Assembly (NCBI GenBank): GCA_964250805.1
Contig: CAXUHG010000210.1
Coordinates: 1 to 5,656 of the forward strand
From: JBBQVS01 sp964250805
GTDB taxonomy: Bacteria; Chloroflexota; Ktedonobacteria; Ktedonobacterales; Ktedonobacteraceae
Direction of reading: 5' to 3'
Length of the DNA: 5,656 bases
The notes beneath the pieces are model-generated. The model ran no database searches, had not been told where the DNA came from, and worked only from the letters and a program-made list of their open reading frames with translations. Shown here in pieces: positions 1 through 5,647 of the stretch. The position numbers were made by a program, and so were the translations under genes. Every line of letters starts with the position of its first letter. The stretch's first letter is position 1.

Positions 1-1
1 G

Positions 2-247
2 GATAGCAAGACACTTGATGGCACGTTCAATCTGCCTAATGGTGCTGTTGTTCCAGTTACTGGAAAGCTCTTCTCGAACAACCATATCCATGTGGAGTTC
101 CATCTCTCAGCCACCAGCAAGATCGTCGGTGAGGGTGATCCCATCCTGACCAGCACAAACACGCTTGCTGGCTTCAAGGGCGGTTTCCGTGGTCCACAGT
201 CTAACGATCTGGGCAGATGGGTTGCCGCAGTTTTCGACGTTCTCTAA
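2..247 (+). CDS. C-terminal fragment of an unrecognised protein (81 codons)
   Basis: An open frame runs from the window edge to a TAA stop at 245-247, so the start lies upstream of the window. The 81 visible residues (DSKTLDGTFNLPNG... to ...GRWVAAVFDVL) alternate hydrophobic and polar residues, are rich in Gly, Asn, Thr and Val, and have no cysteine and no membrane segment. This suggests a beta-rich soluble or secreted domain. Codon use looks like ordinary coding sequence. I do not recognise the family and assign no function. No obvious operon link to the ligase is seen, because 325 nt of repeat-rich DNA separate the two genes. Confidence 0.7.
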   Translation, partial: DSKTLDGTFNLPNGAVVPVTGKLFSNNHIHVEFHLSATSKIVGEGDPILTSTNTLAGFKGGFRGPQSNDLGRWVAAVFDVL

Positions 248-301
248 ATATATTCTCTATTCTTATCAATAACAGAGTTGGTCTCCATTCTTTGAAGGCA
301 A

Positions 302-326
302 CAGGGAGACCCTTGCGGTCTCCCTG
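302..326 (+). repeat. GC-rich hairpin, 10-bp stem, CTTGC loop
   Basis: Bases 302-311 pair perfectly with 317-326 around the 5-nt loop CTTGC. It lies 54 nt after the stop of the upstream gene fragment, where a terminator would be expected, but no T-run follows (CATTGTAACC). It could be a weak or factor-dependent terminator, or simply the stem of a dispersed repeat. GGTCTCC at 280-286 could pair with GGAGACC at 305-311 as a competing structure. Confidence 0.6.
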
Positions 327-348
327 CATTGTAACCAATTCTCCTTAC

Positions 349-369
349 AATAACAGAGTTTCTGTTATT
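349..369. repeat. AT-rich hairpin or palindrome, 9-bp stem
   Basis: AATAACAGA (349-357) pairs perfectly with TCTGTTATT (361-369) across a 3-nt centre, GTT. The left arm lies within the 13-mer repeated at 267-279, but only this second copy carries the complementary arm. It is followed by a C-run rather than T-run, so it is not a normal intrinsic terminator. It could be a protein-binding palindrome or a transposon-end-like remnant. Confidence 0.55.
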
Positions 370-376
370 ACCCCCC

Positions 377-406
377 TTGATACATAGACCGCTTCCATGA
401 TACAGT
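377..406 (+). promoter_or_regulatory. Weak candidate promoter for the ligase-oxidase operon
   Basis: TTGATA (377-382) resembles a -35 box. TACAGT (401-406) follows after 18 nt as a 4-of-6 -10 box, preceded by TG at 398-399 in the extended -10 position. Transcription would start near 413 and place the hairpin at 418-440 at the very 5' end of the mRNA, with about 160 nt of leader. The match is modest and other promoters in this AT-rich spacer are possible. Confidence 0.3.
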
Positions 407-417
407 TACAAAATGTA

Positions 418-440
418 GGGGAGACCCTTGCGGTCTCCCT
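418..440 (+). repeat. Second copy of the GGTCTCC hairpin
   Basis: Bases 419-426 pair with 432-439 around loop CTTGC, with a possible G-U pair 418/440. The arms and loop are identical to the first hairpin, and the shared identity extends over 24 nt (419-442). The downstream stretch GCTGTTTTCGCTGTTTTC is T-rich but interrupted, so termination activity is uncertain. The hairpin lies in the probable leader of the ligase gene. Confidence 0.6.
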
Positions 441-531
441 GCTGTTTTCGCTGTTTTCTCGCCCGCTTGTATGCTGTATGAACACAAACAGATACAGACA
501 GACGACCCTCTGGCGTTGTTACAAGAAGGAG

Positions 532-549
532 TTGTCCAGTGTTGGACAA
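532..549. promoter_or_regulatory. 18-bp palindrome, candidate operator
   Basis: TTGTCCAGTGTTGGACAA has two perfect 7-bp arms around GTGT. It ends 23 nt before the ligase ATG and 7 nt before its ribosome site. Size and symmetry fit a dimeric repressor such as the TetR-family protein encoded at 3774-3193. I found no second copy in front of the minus-strand operon, so the link is inference. It could also be an RNA hairpin that affects translation. Confidence 0.4.
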
Positions 550-556
550 TCTCGGC

Positions 557-562
557 AGGAGG
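557..562 (+). promoter_or_regulatory. Ribosome binding site that sets the ligase start
   Basis: AGGAGG lies 10 nt before the ATG at 573. The in-frame ATG at 471 has no purine-rich site before it, and the in-frame ATG at 591 has only a weak GAAGAG. This site therefore supports 573 as the start. Confidence 0.7.
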
Positions 563-572
563 CAAGCCTTCT

Positions 573-2171
573 ATGATCGAAGAGCGACGTATGACAGATC
601 AGGACCTGCATGTTCTCTATGATCTGGCTATCTACAACTGTTCCCGCTTTGGCCCCTTTCCCCAGATCCTCTATGAAGACCAGCATACGACTCGCGCATA
701 CACCAACATCGAGATTGGACGCGAGGCGACACAACTTGCGGGTGGTCTACGTGCCCTCGGCATTGAACCAGGAGACCGCGTGTTGATGATGATGCCCAAT
801 CGCCCTGAAGTTATGATCGGTTATCAGGCAATCTCACGGGCTGGCGCGGTTATCATTCCCGTCTTACCCCTACTCAAAGGGCCAGAAGTACACTTTATCG
901 CAGAAAATTCAGGCGCAAAAGCTATTTTCACCAGCGCACTACTGCTTCCACTCTTGCAAAGTGTCCTTGCCGACGTACCTACGATGCGCTACATCATTAG
1001 CACCGATGTCACTCGCTCCGAAACCTCACAGACAGGGACGCCGCAGGTATTAGCCTATACTGATGTTGTGGCAAAAGGAGCGGACAAGGCCAATCAGTAC
1101 ATAACGCATCTCGATGGCATCGCCCCCAATGAGAATGATACCGCCGTCATTCTCTACACCTCCGGCACAACGGGACGACCTAAAGGTGTGATGCTTTCGC
1201 ACCGCAATCTTGTTGCCAACGCAATGAGTGGACGCGGACCCGAATACGAGCAACGTAGCCAGGAGACGCATCTTGCCATTCTACCGCTCGCACACGCCTT
1301 TGGCATTGTCGCGCTGAACGTGTTGTATCTTAGTGGAGTCAAAGCGGTCATGCATCCACGTTTCGACCCACACGCAGTACTCTCCGCCATCGAGCGTCAC
1401 TCCATCAATGCGTTTGCGGGCGTACCAGCGATGTTCGTGGCTCTGCTCTACACGCCCGATGCCGACAAATACGATACCAGTAGTCTGCAATATTGTGTGA
1501 GCGGCTCGGCACCCTTGCCTGTAAACATCCTCGAAGGCTTCGAGCAAAAGTTTGGCTGTACCATTCTTGAAGGCTATGGACTCTCTGAGGGTAGCGCGGC
1601 TCTAACGGGACATAGCAGAGATATAGAGCGCAAGGCTGGCTCAGTCGGCAAGCCGTCGGCGAATGTCGAGATACAGGTTGTCGATGAGCATGACAATCCA
1701 TTGCCTATCGGCGAAATTGGCGAAGTGGTTGCGCGTGGTCCTAACGTGATGAAGGGCTATTACGACATGCCGCAAGAGACGCAAGAGGCTCTCCGCAATG
1801 GTTGGCTGCATACAGGCGATATGGGACGCTTCGACGGGGATGGCTACCTGTACATCGTCGAGCGCAAGAAAGACCTGATTATTCGTGGTGGCTTCAACAT
1901 CTACCCGCGCGATATCGAAGAGGTGCTGACTTCGCACCCATCCGTAATCGAGGCCGCTGTAGTCGGCGTACCCTCCGAACGCATGGGCGAAGAGGTCAAA
2001 GCCTTTGTCGTCACACGTAACGCTATTCCAGCCGAAGAACTCATGGCGTACAGCCGTGAAAAGCTGGCAAACTATAAGACACCAAGCGAAATTGAGTTTG
2101 TGAACGCACTGCCCCGTAACGCGATTGGCAAGATCGACAAGAAAGAGTTGAGGAAACGCCATGTCCATTGA
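573..2171 (+). CDS. AMP-forming acyl-CoA ligase (long-chain fatty acid or related carboxylate)
   Basis: This is a 532-residue member of the ANL (adenylate-forming) superfamily, which activates a carboxylic acid with ATP to an acyl-AMP and then to an acyl-CoA in the cytoplasm. The signature motifs are all visible. The phosphate-binding loop TSGTTGRPKG is at residues 196-205. GYGLSE is at 334-339, with Ser where Thr is usual. TGD is at 414-416, with Asp416 expected to bind the ribose. The hinge region follows with ERKKD (430-434) and RGGFNIYPRDIE (438-449). The C-terminal catalytic Lys520 sits in PRNAIGK. Length is normal for FadD/DltE-like ligases, and nothing is truncated. The start at 573 is chosen for its AGGAGG site; the frame is open back to an ATG at 471, which would add 34 poorly conserved-looking residues. 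The last 11 nt overlap the next gene, so the two are almost certainly co-translated. Substrate cannot be read from sequence; a fatty or aryl acid is most likely. Confidence 0.9.
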   Translation: MIEERRMTDQDLHVLYDLAIYNCSRFGPFPQILYEDQHTTRAYTNIEIGREATQLAGGLRALGIEPGDRVLMMMPNRPEVMIGYQAISRAGAVIIPVLPLLKGPEVHFIAENSGAKAIFTSALLLPLLQSVLADVPTMRYIISTDVTRSETSQTGTPQVLAYTDVVAKGADKANQYITHLDGIAPNENDTAVILYTSGTTGRPKGVMLSHRNLVANAMSGRGPEYEQRSQETHLAILPLAHAFGIVALNVLYLSGVKAVMHPRFDPHAVLSAIERHSINAFAGVPAMFVALLYTPDADKYDTSSLQYCVSGSAPLPVNILEGFEQKFGCTILEGYGLSEGSAALTGHSRDIERKAGSVGKPSANVEIQVVDEHDNPLPIGEIGEVVARGPNVMKGYYDMPQETQEALRNGWLHTGDMGRFDGDGYLYIVERKKDLIIRGGFNIYPRDIEEVLTSHPSVIEAAVVGVPSERMGEEVKAFVVTRNAIPAEELMAYSREKLANYKTPSEIEFVNALPRNAIGKIDKKELRKRHVH

Positions 2172-3105
2172 TACGCCTATCGAAAACGCCTCATTGACAC
2201 AACTACAACAAACACCCATCGACAACGTGATGAACATTATCGACGAGGGGCTTGTCCATCTCCCCACGTACCGCGAACTGTATTATCGCTGGGAACGCCA
2301 ACAATGGAAGGCGCAGGATATCGACTTCGCAACCGACCGCGCCCAGTGGCAAAAAATGCCGCAGGAAGAGCAGCGCATGCGTATGTTCGGCCTAGCTGCA
2401 TTCTTTAAGGGTGAGGAGTGCGTCACCAACACGCTCGCCCCCTTCATCACCGCCATGCCCGACGACGAGACGCGCGTCTTCCTGACCACACAGCTTGTAG
2501 ACGAGGCACGCCACACCGTCTTCTTCTCGCGTTTCTTTGGCGAGGCTCTCGGCATCGACTACGGCAACCTCGAAGAGACGCTAGCAGTAGTAAGCCAGAA
2601 CATGAACGATAAACTACGCTACATCCTCGTCGATGCGCTCAACGAGATTTCGGATCGCATTCGCCGCGAACCAACGCAAATATCGCATCTACTCGAAGGC
2701 GTCACGCTCTACCACGTCATCATCGAAGGTACGCTAGCACTTGCAGGACAGCGCAACATCCTCGATGTCTACCGCCGAGACGACCTCTTCCCAGCCTTCC
2801 GCGGCGGCTTCACAGCAGTCGCCCGTGACGAATCGCGGCACGTCGTCTTCGGCGTCAAATTCCTACGCGACAGCATCCAAAGAGACGCGACCAATGCCAG
2901 GACCATCCACGACACCATAGCACGGCTCGCCCCTCTCGCTCTCGAAGCCCTCGCACCCGATCCCGCGCAAATACCCCAAATAATCGCAATGGGTGGCGAC
3001 CCCTGGCTCACTCCACGCTACGCCCAGGAATCACTCAAAAAGAAGCTCAGGGTGATTGGGTTGAACATGAATGTGCCGGAGGTGCAAGGGATGCCAAACA
3101 CCTAA
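2161..3105 (+). CDS. R2-like ligand-binding oxidase (R2lox-like, Mn/Fe ferritin-like protein)
   Basis: A 314-residue helical protein of the ribonucleotide reductase R2 / R2lox group. The six expected metal ligands are present: Glu85 in GEECV, Glu115 and His118 in DEARH, Glu189 in YHVIIEG, Glu224 and His227 in DESRH. Val88 (ligand+3) and Tyr184 (five before Glu189) occupy the places of the Val-Tyr pair that forms the ether cross-link in characterised R2lox. The radical tyrosine of classical R2 (His118+4) is Phe122, as in R2lox. No R1 subunit gene is nearby, which argues against a reductase role. The spacing Glu85-Glu115 is 30 residues, slightly shorter than I recall for the mycobacterial protein (33), so it may be a divergent subgroup. 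Known R2lox proteins activate O2 at an Mn/Fe centre and bind a fatty-acid-like ligand; their physiological substrate is unknown. The ATG lies inside the ligase gene, with GAGG at 2150-2153, 7 nt upstream. A class Ic-like R2 is the alternative. Confidence 0.8.
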   Translation: MSIDTPIENASLTQLQQTPIDNVMNIIDEGLVHLPTYRELYYRWERQQWKAQDIDFATDRAQWQKMPQEEQRMRMFGLAAFFKGEECVTNTLAPFITAMPDDETRVFLTTQLVDEARHTVFFSRFFGEALGIDYGNLEETLAVVSQNMNDKLRYILVDALNEISDRIRREPTQISHLLEGVTLYHVIIEGTLALAGQRNILDVYRRDDLFPAFRGGFTAVARDESRHVVFGVKFLRDSIQRDATNARTIHDTIARLAPLALEALAPDPAQIPQIIAMGGDPWLTPRYAQESLKKKLRVIGLNMNVPEVQGMPNT

Positions 3106-3110
3106 AACAC

Positions 3111-3176
3111 ATATTCGAGCAAAAGAACAGGAATGCGGCATTGCTGCATTCCTGTTCTTTTGCTCGAATATTTTTT
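3111..3176. terminator. Strong intrinsic terminator between convergent operons
   Basis: Bases 3111-3136 pair perfectly with 3146-3171 (26 bp). The stem can extend inward by three more pairs (one G-U) to leave a 3-nt loop. Six T residues (3171-3176) follow on the plus strand. It starts 5 nt after the oxidase stop, so it ends the plus-strand operon. On the minus strand the stem is followed by GTGTTTTAGG, a weaker U-tract, so it may also end the TetR transcript, whose stop is at 3193-3195. The stem is unusually long for a terminator. Confidence 0.9.
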
Positions 3177-3192
3177 ATGCATCCCATATCCC

Positions 3193-3774
3193 TCACTTTG
3201 GACGTAGAAGTGCATTGCATAACCATTGCACACAGAATGCCTTGAACGCTTCCGTGTCCTCTTCGTCGAGCATAATGTAGACACTCACGAACCAGCGCAG
3301 AAAGCCTATCATCATTTCAAGCGTGAATGAGGGATCGTAGGAATACAGACCTCCCTCCATCATCTGGCTGTGTAACGCGTGTATGCCCTGTTGAACACGC
3401 GGCCCTTGCCGTGTTCGGACATTATGTGGGCGCACGCCGCGCAAGCCATCGTCCAGATAGAAAATGCGTATCTGGTCACGGTGGCTAGCGGCGAAGGATG
3501 CGACGATCTCGACAAAGCGTTCGATATCTTCTCGTTTTGTGAAATGCTCTATCACGGGAAGCAATTGATCTAGCAACTCTATCTGGCTCTGATGAGCGAT
3601 TGCACGCACCATCGCCTCTTTCGAGTCAAAGTAGAGGTAGAGTGTGCTAATAACCACACCTGCTCGTTTGGCAATGTCGGTGAGACGTGACTCGCTGTAG
3701 CCTTGTTCGAGAAACACTTCGGTCGCCGCTCGCAGAATCTCTTCGCGGCGATGTGGGTCGGCTGCTCGTGCCAT
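3193..3774 (-). CDS. TetR/AcrR-family transcriptional regulator
   Basis: A 193-residue protein with the typical TetR layout. The N-terminal helix-turn-helix domain covers about residues 8-56, including the hallmark ILRAATEVFLEQGYSESRLT (13-32), DIAKRAGVVISTLYLYF (33-49) and DSKEAM (50-55). A helical C-terminal domain (about 60-193) should form the dimer and ligand pocket; it ends in a hydrophobic stretch, MMIGFLRWFVSVYIML. The length is normal. The start at 3774 has GGAGGAG 8 nt upstream, which lies inside the end of the FixH-like gene; only 3 nt separate the two reading frames, so this is the last gene of the minus-strand operon. The product probably represses by binding a palindrome, either its own operon promoter region or the 532-549 site. 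As I recall, the mycobacterial R2lox gene (rv0233) also lies next to a TetR-type gene, so the pairing may be functional. The ligand is unknown; acyl-CoA or lipid is a guess from context. Confidence 0.92.
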   Translation of the reverse strand: MARAADPHRREEILRAATEVFLEQGYSESRLTDIAKRAGVVISTLYLYFDSKEAMVRAIAHQSQIELLDQLLPVIEHFTKREDIERFVEIVASFAASHRDQIRIFYLDDGLRGVRPHNVRTRQGPRVQQGIHALHSQMMEGGLYSYDPSFTLEMMIGFLRWFVSVYIMLDEEDTEAFKAFCVQWLCNALLRPK

Positions 3775-3777
3775 TGC

Positions 3778-4371
3778 TTATACTCCTCCTATCTCTACCC
3801 GTTGCGCTTCGTTCGCTAGTTGTGAAACGGTCTGGACAATGCGCTTTCGTGCCATCTGTGTGATCCAAAAGATGAGCAGACCGTAGAGGGGTAGCAAACC
3901 GATATTCCAGGCTAACCATGAAGGTATTGCGGGCGGCGCAACTGCTGTAACTGGAATGTCAGCCTGTCCCTTTCCAGTAGCACCATTGACGGCGATATGC
4001 ATTGTCCAATTTCCGCGAGTCACAAAGGTAATACTGCCTGGCGTTCCATAGGGAGTGCTTTGTTGGGCCGCAATATCACTTTGTGTGAGCGTGCCTGAGA
4101 CGCCAGGACCAGGAGTAGCTGTGACGGTGTAGTTGAGCCTCCCTTGCCCATTGCCTGAAGAAGCGATGGCAAAGGGTATCGCATCACCCGCGTTGATGGG
4201 GTCATTATAAAAGGCAACCTTGAGTTGGTACGGCCCCGCTGTTGTATTAACAAAACGCACTGGTGCGCCATGAATAGTCGAGGCCAGTACGATGCGATAA
4301 AATGCTATGCCTGTGACGATCAGTGAGCCAACTGCGAACAGCAGCAGGATAATCTGTACTGGTTTACGCAT
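3778..4371 (-). CDS. Membrane-anchored protein with FixH/YtkA-like domain
   Basis: A 197-residue protein with a hydrophobic N-terminal segment (about residues 6-24, membrane anchor or uncleaved signal), an extracytoplasmic beta-rich domain (about 46-143) and a second membrane helix (about 151-171) followed by a basic, helical cytoplasmic tail with RKR at 175-177. The middle domain shows the FixH/YtkA-like pattern: GPYQLKVAFYNDPINAGDAIPF near its start and GNWTMHIAVNGATGKGQADIPV near its end, which resembles an immunoglobulin-like fold. Proteins of this type are often linked to copper or cytochrome oxidase functions, but no Cys, Met-rich or His-rich copper motif is visible here, so this role is not supported by residues. 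The start is fixed by GAGGAGG 7 nt before the ATG. The upstream membrane-protein stop is 4 nt away and the TetR start 3 nt away, so it is translationally coupled to both. It is likely a partner of the ten-helix protein. Family assignment is by pattern only. Confidence 0.7.
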   Translation of the reverse strand: MRKPVQIILLLFAVGSLIVTGIAFYRIVLASTIHGAPVRFVNTTAGPYQLKVAFYNDPINAGDAIPFAIASSGNGQGRLNYTVTATPGPGVSGTLTQSDIAAQQSTPYGTPGSITFVTRGNWTMHIAVNGATGKGQADIPVTAVAPPAIPSWLAWNIGLLPLYGLLIFWITQMARKRIVQTVSQLANEAQRVEIGGV

Positions 4372-4375
4372 TGTG

Positions 4376-5560
4376 CTACCTCCTCAAATCCTGTAATGTC
4401 TTGCTCACAGTGATAGCAAGCCAACTTGCAAGGAGACCACCAAGCACGGCTAGCACAAGCGATAGTAGGAAGGCTATTCCTCCTCCGTGAACTTGCTTAG
4501 CGTGTTCCCGTGCTAATGCTGTCCCTATCACAATGAGCGTCAACGCTGAGGCAATCGTTGCACCTATCGCCGCTGCGATTGCTATTCCCCAGTGAAGCTG
4601 GAGTAGTGACCATGTAGCACGTCTACCAAGCCAGACGATGCCATCTATGCTTATTCCTGTGAGCAAGATGAAAGGCGTCTGTCCAGCGATGGAAACAACA
4701 TGTGAACCAAGACGCGCCGCTCTCGGCAGGTAGGTTTGATGCTCGATCTGGACCAGTAACTTCATCATCGGTGGTACGAACGCGTTGACGAGGAGGTACA
4801 CTGCCAGTAGGACGAGGACGGTCATCGTCGCTGTGCCAGGCCAGTGTAGAATGCGTACCGCCAGAACGCAGATGAATGCGATACATGCCGATAAGAGCAA
4901 AGGGAATATATTGATGCCACTGATGCTATGCCCCTGAAGGGCAGGTGTGAGAAAGGTGCAGGTTTTAGAGAGCAATGTTCCCAGCACAATAATCAACCCT
5001 GTATGGCTCAGACGAGTCTGCCACTTCTGCTGCATATCTTGTGCAATGTGCGCCGTCGAAAGAAACATGTACGCGATGCCCAACGTAGACAGTATCCCTC
5101 CCATGTAGAGCATTGTATGAAACGGTGCCCATAGCGAGACATCAATGCCGTACAGCGAGTGCCAGTAGGTATCAAGCGGAAAGGCAACAGCCGAACAGAC
5201 CGCGCCGAAGCCGACAAAGTAAGAGCCTAAAGAACTTTGTATCGCCCCTAAAAAGTCGGTACTATTCTGTGCCAATTCGTGATTCGTTGCTACCCACCTT
5301 GTCTCTATGAGGATATTCATAAGAGCGACAATGCCGATTAGTGCAATGCCAATTAAAATCATGTCATGAGGGGGGGTAAATGTACGATCACGTCCAACCG
5401 TTGCGTGCCACTCTATATCCCAGTCGGCCCCAAGTAGCCCAACAAGCGAAACGATAAGCAAGGTATATGCCGTGACCAGCCGCAACATAACAAGGTGTGT
5501 AAGCGTTTTCGCTTTGTGTCCTACTAAGGAACTTGAAAGCGTGCCTATCATATCTGCCAT
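4376..5560 (-). CDS. Ten-helix integral membrane protein with duplicated WH...D...PH motif
   Basis: A 394-residue hydrophobic protein with about ten predicted membrane segments (roughly residues 23-45, 66-85, 110-127, 148-167, 186-206, 213-236, 244-269, 286-311, 324-350, 359-385). Function is not known to me. Two similar segments stand out: D48-x-x-W51-H52-x3-G56-x-D58 ending in P-H65, and D130-x-x-W133-H134-x3-G138-x-D140 ending in P-x-H148. Each sits just before a membrane helix starting near the second His. Similar WH...GRD...PPH strings occur, from memory, in uncharacterised bacterial membrane proteins. The conserved His and Asp could bind metal or haem at the membrane surface. The start is placed at ATG 5560 because GGAGAGG lies 8 nt upstream and residues 2-22 then lead into the first helix; the frame is open to a TTG at 5647, but that overlaps the promoter. 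It is the first gene of the operon with the FixH-like and TetR genes. Confidence 0.75.
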   Translation of the reverse strand: MADMIGTLSSSLVGHKAKTLTHLVMLRLVTAYTLLIVSLVGLLGADWDIEWHATVGRDRTFTPPHDMILIGIALIGIVALMNILIETRWVATNHELAQNSTDFLGAIQSSLGSYFVGFGAVCSAVAFPLDTYWHSLYGIDVSLWAPFHTMLYMGGILSTLGIAYMFLSTAHIAQDMQQKWQTRLSHTGLIIVLGTLLSKTCTFLTPALQGHSISGINIFPLLLSACIAFICVLAVRILHWPGTATMTVLVLLAVYLLVNAFVPPMMKLLVQIEHQTYLPRAARLGSHVVSIAGQTPFILLTGISIDGIVWLGRRATWSLLQLHWGIAIAAAIGATIASALTLIVIGTALAREHAKQVHGGGIAFLLSLVLAVLGGLLASWLAITVSKTLQDLRR

Positions 5561-5563
5561 AAA

Positions 5564-5638
5564 AAGCACCTCTCCTGCTATAGTATCTTTAATGAAAAAA
5601 GTTTTTTCATTAAAGATACTATAGCAGGAGAGGTGCTT
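5564..5638. repeat. Perfect 37-bp inverted repeat with 1-nt centre
   Basis: Bases 5564-5600 are the exact reverse complement of 5602-5638, with G5601 as the only unpaired base. The centre is A6-G-T6. Each arm carries, reading outward, a TTTAATG-like segment, TATAGT/ACTATA, and the purine tract CAGGAGAGG. On the minus strand that tract is the ribosome site of the membrane-protein gene. On the plus strand the mirrored tract precedes an ATG at 5641 that stops after four codons. The arms differ immediately outside 5564 and 5638. It can form a cruciform in DNA, or a 37-bp hairpin if transcribed from upstream. Confidence 0.9.
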
Positions 5639-5647
5639 GAATGTCAA
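5618..5647 (-). promoter_or_regulatory. Near-consensus promoter of the membrane protein/FixH-like/TetR operon
   Basis: On the minus strand TTGACA (5647-5642) is a perfect -35 box. TATAGT (5623-5618) is a good -10 box after an 18-nt spacer, preceded by TGC in the extended -10 position. Transcription should start near 5611, giving a leader of about 50 nt. The -10 box lies inside the 37-bp palindrome but the -35 box lies outside it. The mirrored TATAGT on the plus strand (5579-5584) has only TGCCAT at the -35 position, so activity should be one-directional. Confidence 0.65.

Larger units (their letters stand above)
267..442. repeat. Two diverged copies of a repeat module in the intergenic region
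   Basis: The 13-mer CAATAACAGAGTT occurs at 267-279 and again at 348-360. Each copy is followed by an identical 24-nt segment, at 304-327 and 419-442, which contains a GGGAGACC-CTTGC-GGTCTCCC hairpin. The modules therefore span 267-327 and 348-442. The spacer between their two parts is 24 nt in the first and 58 nt in the second. This looks like a local duplication that diverged, or two insertions of a dispersed REP-like element. No coding sequence is seen within it. Confidence 0.7.

Noticed and set aside
302..326. Intrinsic terminator for the upstream gene
   Set aside because: The stem is good but no T-run follows, and the same block recurs in the ligase leader, so it is listed as a repeat hairpin instead.
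267..442. CRISPR array
   Set aside because: Only two repeat units with unequal spacing (24 and 58 nt inside modules) and no cas genes.
471..572. Upstream extension of the ligase from ATG 471
   Set aside because: No ribosome site precedes 471, and the extension covers the palindrome and the AGGAGG that serves the ATG at 573.
1641..2267. 208-codon minus-strand open frame
   Set aside because: It lies wholly opposite the ligase and oxidase genes, which have full family motifs; it has no recognisable domain or ribosome site of note.
2161..3105. Ribonucleotide reductase small subunit (NrdB/NrdF)
   Set aside because: The radical-tyrosine position is Phe122, the R2lox cross-link pair Val88/Tyr184 is present, and no large subunit gene is adjacent. 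A class Ic-type R2 is not fully excluded.
3821..3840. Second copy of the 532-549 operator near the TetR start
   Set aside because: Only TGGACAA and an imperfect TTGT are found there, inside the FixH-like coding region; the symmetry is too poor to call.
5561..5647. N-terminal extension of the membrane protein from TTG 5647
   Set aside because: It would start within the -35 box, read through the palindrome and bypass the good GGAGAGG site before ATG 5560.
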